64,000 nt of DNA, from assembly GCF_030867145.1 (NCBI RefSeq), contig NC_134434.1, positions 5,146,001-5,210,000 on the forward strand, given 5' to 3'. Below the pieces are notes generated by a model that was not told the origin of the DNA, made no database searches, and saw only the letters and a list, made by a program, of their open reading frames with translations. Origin of the DNA: Opisthocomus hoazin. Lineage: Eukaryota > Chordata > Aves > Opisthocomiformes > Opisthocomidae. Positions 61,501 to 64,000 of the stretch are shown here, in pieces. The position numbers and the translations under genes were made by a program. Position 1 is the first letter of the stretch, and each line of letters begins with the position of its first letter.

Positions 61501-64000
61501 ACACCTGTGTTGCATACCTCTCTCCGAGGATGTTATATTGTGTTTTATCTCACTTCACATTAACCGGATTCATCTTCGGTGCAATCTGCACCAACACTAA
61601 CCCCCCTCCTCTGGGGTATAAATGATTTAACTGTGGAAGGAAGCAGGTGACCACTGGTGTCTGGAAGCGCACACATATATTCCCCTGAGCACTTCCACCA
61701 CTCCTTTCTGGAAACATGGCCGAGGGCTCAGGGGGCCGTGGGGGCTGGTATCCCCCGTTTCAGATTCATGGCTGTGTCTGGATATTAGCAGGGCGACCAG
61801 TTCAGCGTGCACCCTGAAATGCTGCTGGCACTTCCTAGCACCCCAAGGAGCAGACGGCATCTCACCGGGGTGAACTGTGACTGCCCATCCCTCACTCGAA
61901 GCCAGCAGCAGCCCTCCCCTGTCCCTAACGAGCAGTAAGGAGAGCAGTTATTTTCAGAGGACTCTCAATGCTCGCGGTGAGTTTGAAACCCAAGAGAAAA
62001 CCCCATCCTTCCTACATTAGCACTAGGTTTTATGAACATGGAAACTATCAAACCAGCTCGGACTTGCACCATGGCACCGCTGAGAAGGGCTCAGGAAAGC
62101 TGCAAGAGCGAGATGTGAGCAAACACGCCCCAGCTTTGCCCCCTAACCCTGCTAAGGCAGGAGAGGGAATGCTGAAGCAGGGCTTCTATCCAAGCCATGT
62201 CAGAGACGGCAAATCTGGTTATTTCTCACTCAGGTGTGGTACTGCTCTGAGCTGGGTGTTTCCAGGGGGGGAAATGCCTCCCGCCGTGCAGTCGCTCAGA
62301 GCTGCCCGGGCATGTGTGCGGTTCCAGGGCTGGCAGTTCCCCTGCCTGGAGCTGGGTGTTGCAGCAACAAAAGTAGTTGTGGTTTTTCTTCTTTTTCTTT
62401 CTTTACTCAACCAGAATATCAGGTTGCAACAGAAGTCAGCACCAAAAATGAAAGTGTTTACTTCCAATGCTCTGACCCAGGATATTTAAAGCTCTGCTCC
62501 TCCGCACACAGCGGTGTCAGCAATGGGAAAACCATTCACTGCATTACGGGGTTCGCAGCATCCAGCCCACCATCAACACCAAAGGTTCAGGAGTTTCAGA
62601 GATGTCGATCTCCTTCCCAGCCTCTCCTGTCAGCATCCCTGGGAAGAAAATACCCTGAACCCAGCCTGCTCTCAAGCTGGCTGGTGCAGCCAGTCTGAAC
62701 CTCCAGCACTGCCACAAACCCTTGAAGTGCTGGGGTGGTGGGGCTCCCAGGACACCAGCGAGAAGCTGCTGAAAATGTGCCCCACCACCTCAGTTTTCTT
62801 GGTTTTGAGACCTGCTTGTGCACTGTTAGGGGTTACAAAACTTGCCATCCCTTTCTGTGCTAGAGCACCCCAGGGTGTGGGAGAAGAGGCTGGCAGGGCC
62901 AGTGCTGACATGGGAGCTCAGGTCCCCAGCCATGGGGTGGGGTGGGCCACACTCTGAAATCACTCTGGCAAGGGCAGCTGAGCATCTGTGCTCCCAATGA
63001 CCTGTGTTAATGTAGGGGTGCTGGTTAACCCCTATGGAAGGACCAGGGGGACTCCCAGCCTGGCCAGCAAGAGCTTCACTGGGTGTTCATTTAATTAGGA
63101 ACTGCCTTTGAGGTTTGTGAACCTCGGAGTTTAAACTAGCTAGTTTAAAATCCATCCCTGGCTTTTTCATCTCCTCTCTGGTCCAGCAATGGCCTTTCCA
63201 GCACGTGCCACTCTGCAGCTGCAGGGCTCCGTGAAGGCAGGTGGAGAAATTCCGCTCCTCCACCTCCCTCTTGTCCTTGCAGGATCTTGCAAGGGGATGT
63301 TGCATTATTTGCAGCCCTGCCATAGCTCAGCAGCCATGGTTGGATCCTTTACTCACCCAGGGAGGGAGGATCCGAATACTTAGTGCTGTGTCAGTGTTCT
63401 GCTTGCAAGGAGAACCTCTCCCAGCTGAACTGTGTAGCCCTCAAGCTGCGTGCATGTGTAATACAGCATCACATAACTCTGCCGTGAACGCACACAAGCC
63501 AGTAAGGCTCGATCTCTCCTAGATCGACAGGCAGAGATGTCCTAGTGCGGAGGTCCTGGTGATGGTTGATCTCTGGAGGGAAGGAGCAGAGCCCTGGAGA
63601 GAGTCCATGGGAGGACGTTTTCTGCCTGTCTGCCCTGCCCTTGGTACCTCACATCCCTCTGCAGTGGAGACGTGGACCGCAGATGCCTGTACTCCTGTGG
63701 TTCTTGCAGGGCTGACTGCTGCTCCTGACTGCCCCACGGTGCTGCACTGTCAGCCAGAATCTCCTGGGTAGATCTCCTAGACATTTATTTGTGTTAGGTT
63801 TTATAACTTTCTGTACTTCACCAGTCCTTGTGGGGTCCCATTTGCAGCACTTCTCCCTCGATTCAGGGCCTGGAAAGACTTGCTCAGTTTTAAAGCAAAA
63901 TCCTTGGGACAGTTCTTCAGACTGGCAGATTCAGCTGTCATCCTCCAAAGATGCACGTGGGATGAAGGACTGGAATTGCTGGGGTGTTGGGGAGTGGTAA
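58561..64000. other. Downstream flank, no gene recognised
   Basis: Overlapping frames up to 173 codons (61968-62489, 62234-62698, 62514-62957) without domains. TMEM220 is expected beyond PIRT on this side in the mammalian gene order, but none of its exons is recognisable here. Confidence 0.5.
59319..59364 (+). repeat. Two copies of a 14-bp word, 32 bp apart
   Basis: TTTCCTGGGTAGTG occurs at 59319-59332 and 59351-59364. A local duplication in otherwise unremarkable sequence. Confidence 0.85.

Noticed and set aside
61968..62957. Three overlapping frames of 147-173 codons after PIRT
   Set aside because: Same-strand frames in different phases overlap each other and none resembles TMEM220 or another known protein.

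Overview
The window is a piece of a vertebrate nuclear genome, almost certainly from a bird. The strongest evidence is the interspersed repeats. There are four CR1 LINE 3' fragments, one of them young and ending in three copies of the 8-bp ATTCTGTG tail unit. There is also a partial avian endogenous-retrovirus LTR of a type I associate with non-galliform (neoavian) birds. The one gene I recognise is PIRT, whose bird and mammal proteins are very similar. I cannot name the species.

Layout. From 1 to about 45 kb the sequence is mostly non-coding and fairly AT-rich. It has several AT-rich, homeodomain-site-rich islands that look like conserved non-coding elements, most convincingly 5.46-5.77 kb and 9.54-9.86 kb. 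Old retroposon debris lies at 6.3-6.9 kb (a MIR-like SINE and a CR1), 12.8-13.7 kb (a SINE relic and an ancient LINE), 20.2-20.85 kb and 24.7-25.1 kb (CR1). A young CR1 lies at 30.23-30.79 kb. A 3'-truncated LTR at 36.01-36.57 kb ends in an expanded TTA/ATTACT microsatellite. From about 45 kb to the end the sequence is visibly more GC-rich. It carries an (ATCCT)n microsatellite at 46.9 kb, a GC-rich patch at 47.4-48.2 kb, an amniote MIR relic at 49.3-49.5 kb, and the complete PIRT coding exon on the plus strand at 56.5-56.9 kb.

PIRT encodes a two-pass membrane protein that binds phosphoinositides and tunes sensory TRP channels. In mammals it lies between TMEM220 and SHISA6. I recognise no exon of either neighbour, so the rest of the window is best read as PIRT flank: upstream regulatory DNA, an unplaced 5' untranslated exon, and the 3' UTR followed by intergenic DNA. 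The many other open frames of 60-290 codons overlap on both strands, lack recognisable domains, and are most likely chance. I found no evidence of an undescribed gene system; the best leads are the candidate regulatory islands and the candidate PIRT 5' exon.
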